Shown here: positions 5,337-5,674 of the stretch, one piece after another
How positions within the stretch are numbered: the stretch's first letter is position 1
Layout: every line of letters starts with the position of its first letter
Assembly: GCA_900769785.1 (NCBI GenBank)
Contig: CAAGHV010000046.1
Coordinates: 1 to 5,674 of the forward strand
Source: Bacteroidales bacterium
GTDB lineage: Bacteria > Bacteroidota > Bacteroidia > Bacteroidales > P3
Direction: 5' to 3'
Length of the DNA: 5,674 bases
Position numbers and translations under genes: made by a program
The notes under the pieces: model-generated
The model's input: the letters and a program-made list of their open reading frames with translations, nothing else
What the model was told of the DNA's origin: nothing
The model's database searches: none

Positions 5337-5630
5337 ATGAAATCAAAAGATAACGAATATACACTAACTGATTTGATAAGACAGGTATTTGAGGAATGCG
5401 ATCTTACAGATCAAGTAAATGAAATGGATGTAATTAAAGCTTACAAATCTGTAGCTGGCGATTTGATTTCCAAACTGACTTCGAGTATCAGATTAAAAGA
5501 CAAAACATTATATTTGAAGGTTTCATCAGCAGCACTTAAAAGTGAATTGTCATATAAAAAAACAGATTTGATATTTCGTATTAATACAGAACTAAATCGC
5601 GATGCTATCAATAATATAATTTTTCTGTAA
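5337..5630 (+). CDS. dciA: DUF721 family protein, probable DciA helicase operator
   Basis: This 97-residue protein matches the small DUF721 proteins of Bacteroidetes. The family is now known as DciA, the ancestral operator/loader of the replicative helicase DnaB in bacteria lacking DnaC or DnaI. The start MKSKDNEYTLTDLIRQVFEE resembles related proteins. A helix with IKAYKSVAG (33-41), strands around IRLKDKTLYLKVSSAALKSEL (51-71) and the closing INNIIFL (91-97) complete the KH-like core. Most relatives have AW at the position of A35-Y36; here the residue is tyrosine (TAC). There is no added N- or C-terminal extension. The gene follows recF by 21 nt and probably shares its transcript, a linkage also seen near dnaA in actinobacteria. 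I chose the ATG at 5337 over an in-frame TTG at 5331. The role as DciA is inferred from family and context. Confidence 0.8.
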   Translation: MKSKDNEYTLTDLIRQVFEECDLTDQVNEMDVIKAYKSVAGDLISKLTSSIRLKDKTLYLKVSSAALKSELSYKKTDLIFRINTELNRDAINNIIFL

Positions 5631-5674
5631 TGTTCTAAAGTTTGCTATATTGCAATAAAAAATTAAAATCGATA
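5631..5674. other. Short downstream stretch with no assigned feature
   Basis: This A/T-rich tail holds only a 4-bp inverted repeat, TTGC (5642-5645) and GCAA (5652-5655), without a following T tract. I see no terminator, complete promoter or gene start before the window ends. Confidence 0.5.

Overview
The window looks like chromosomal DNA of a low-GC Bacteroidetes bacterium, most likely of the order Bacteroidales. Two upstream regions carry the phylum's promoter type (TTTG or TTG, a gap, then TAnnTTTG). Most genes have no Shine-Dalgarno sequence and A/T-rich leaders. The protein types (a short IspH, an IorA without a ferredoxin tail, and a small DUF721/DciA protein beside RecF) also fit that group. 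I cannot name a genus.

Layout, all genes on the + strand. Positions 1-365 are very AT-rich and gene-free. They hold inverted repeats, a cluster of TTGTA/TACAA words, a possible minus-strand promoter firing off the left edge, and the promoter of an XRE-type regulator. That regulator lies at 366-800. Positions 801-1043 hold a weak AT-rich terminator candidate and a textbook Bacteroidetes promoter for iorA. The genes iorA (1044-2627) and iorB (2660-3229) form a two-gene operon closed by a strong intrinsic terminator at 3252-3289. Then ispH (3318-4196), recF (4200-5315) and a DUF721/dciA gene (5337-5630) form a tightly packed second operon. The last 44 bases hold nothing I can call.

Functionally, IorAB is a thiamine-diphosphate 2-oxoacid oxidoreductase. 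It is expected to convert arylpyruvates from aromatic amino acids to aryl-acetyl-CoA plus reduced ferredoxin. IspH performs the last step of the MEP isoprenoid pathway. RecF acts in gap repair and fork restart, and DciA is the helicase operator used by bacteria without DnaC/DnaI. RecF and DciA are therefore a replication/repair pair, while IspH appears to be an operon passenger.

I did not find a new defence, mobile or RNA system. The items most worth a second look are the operator-like architecture upstream of the XRE gene, the missing ferredoxin domain of IorA, and a tyrosine where DciA proteins usually have a conserved tryptophan. The ispH-recF-dciA operon also has no convincing promoter of its own.
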